A DNA stretch of 64,000 bases from Sphingomonas sp. (GTDB lineage: Bacteria > Pseudomonadota > Alphaproteobacteria > Sphingomonadales > Sphingomonadaceae), in contig NZ_JAIXHL010000018.1 of assembly GCF_030145815.1 (NCBI RefSeq), positions 1-64,000 on the forward strand. The letters are read 5' to 3'. Numbering within the stretch: the stretch's first letter is position 1; every line of letters begins with the position of its first letter. This document shows positions 63,780-64,000 of this stretch, in pieces. A program made the position numbers and the translations under genes. The notes under the pieces were generated by a model. That model ran no database searches, had not been told where the DNA came from, and worked only from the letters and a program-made list of their open reading frames with translations.

Positions 63780-64000
63780 GATCCTCTCCATTTTTCGTGC
63801 TTGCGGTATGTATGCCATGAGCGGGCAGGGCGACGCAACTTGCGCTGCGGCGCAACATCGGCTAGGGACCGCGTCAGTCATCTGGGGAGTAGCCAGCCGT
63901 CTAGCGACGGGCCTCCGCGTCAACATACTTGGTCGAGAGGCCATGGCGCGAAGGGAGCGGCCGCATCACGCGGCGTTCGGGCGAGACCAATGGCGCCATG

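Noticed and set aside
63943..64000. Possible start of a gene running off the window end
   Set aside because: The ATG has GAGAGG only two bases upstream, which is too close, and the 19 visible codons are too few to judge.

Overview
The window is high-GC DNA with mostly tight, overlapping ATGA/GTGA gene junctions. Protein content (RcnB-like Arg/Asp-rich protein, Oar-type TonB-dependent receptor, two-component and cyclic-di-GMP genes, leucine catabolism genes) and the dispersed palindromic elements suggest an alphaproteobacterium of the Sphingomonadaceae, most likely Sphingomonas. This is inferred from recognised families; no 16S gene is present. No tRNA, rRNA, CRISPR array, integrase or transposase was recognised.

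Layout. 0-1.3 kb: a long inverted repeat and a double helix-turn-helix regulator. 1.5-6.6 kb: a chemotaxis operon, cheA-cheW-cheY-cheB-cheR, with no receptor gene. 6.7-14.8 kb: housekeeping genes (amidase, NAD(P)HX repair, RNA methyltransferase, truA, fmt, recR, def, nitronate monooxygenase, gamma carbonic anhydrase). 15-18 kb: a stress membrane protein and a 3-oxoacid CoA-transferase whose two subunit genes flank a HAD phosphatase gene. 18-25.5 kb: a CadC-like regulator, an epimerase, leuC and leuD with a tiny secreted ORF between them, a quinone oxidoreductase and a MoxR ATPase. 26.4-29.6 kb: three exported proteins, at least two of them CsgG-like, in a divergent arrangement. 30.2-32.6 kb: a large TPR protein gene broken by one in-frame stop. 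32.6-34.4 kb: lepA. 34.4-39.1 kb: a TonB-dependent receptor followed, after a strong terminator, by a GH144-type secreted glucanase; LacI-type operator-like palindromes lie upstream. 39.3 kb: a candidate small RNA with an anti-Shine-Dalgarno stretch. 39.5-49.9 kb: signalling genes (REC-GGDEF-EAL, CHASE4 kinase, EAL protein, TPR hybrid kinase, receiver), a membrane-bound SET-domain protein and a candidate tiny transcription unit. 49.9-52.7 kb: prolyl 4-hydroxylase, RcnB-like protein, an orphan 2Fe-2S subunit and a MaoC dehydratase. 52.7-53.9 kb: a lower-GC accessory patch. 53.9-63.8 kb: a LysR regulator divergent from a leucine-degradation cluster (isovaleryl-CoA dehydrogenase, AbgT transporter, methylcrotonyl-CoA carboxylase beta and alpha), then a class II aldolase.

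How it fits together. Leucine degradation by Ivd and methylcrotonyl-CoA carboxylase ends in acetoacetate, which the CoA-transferase at 15.7-18.0 kb can activate. Methylglutaconyl-CoA hydratase and HMG-CoA lyase are not in the window. The signalling genes form two probable kinase/response-regulator sets that act on cyclic-di-GMP.

The most unusual items are the membrane-anchored SET protein, the CsgG-like trio, the candidate anti-SD small RNA, a 17-codon transcription unit, a palindromic element built into the fmt reading frame, and a dispersed hairpin family with an invariant core and covarying arms.
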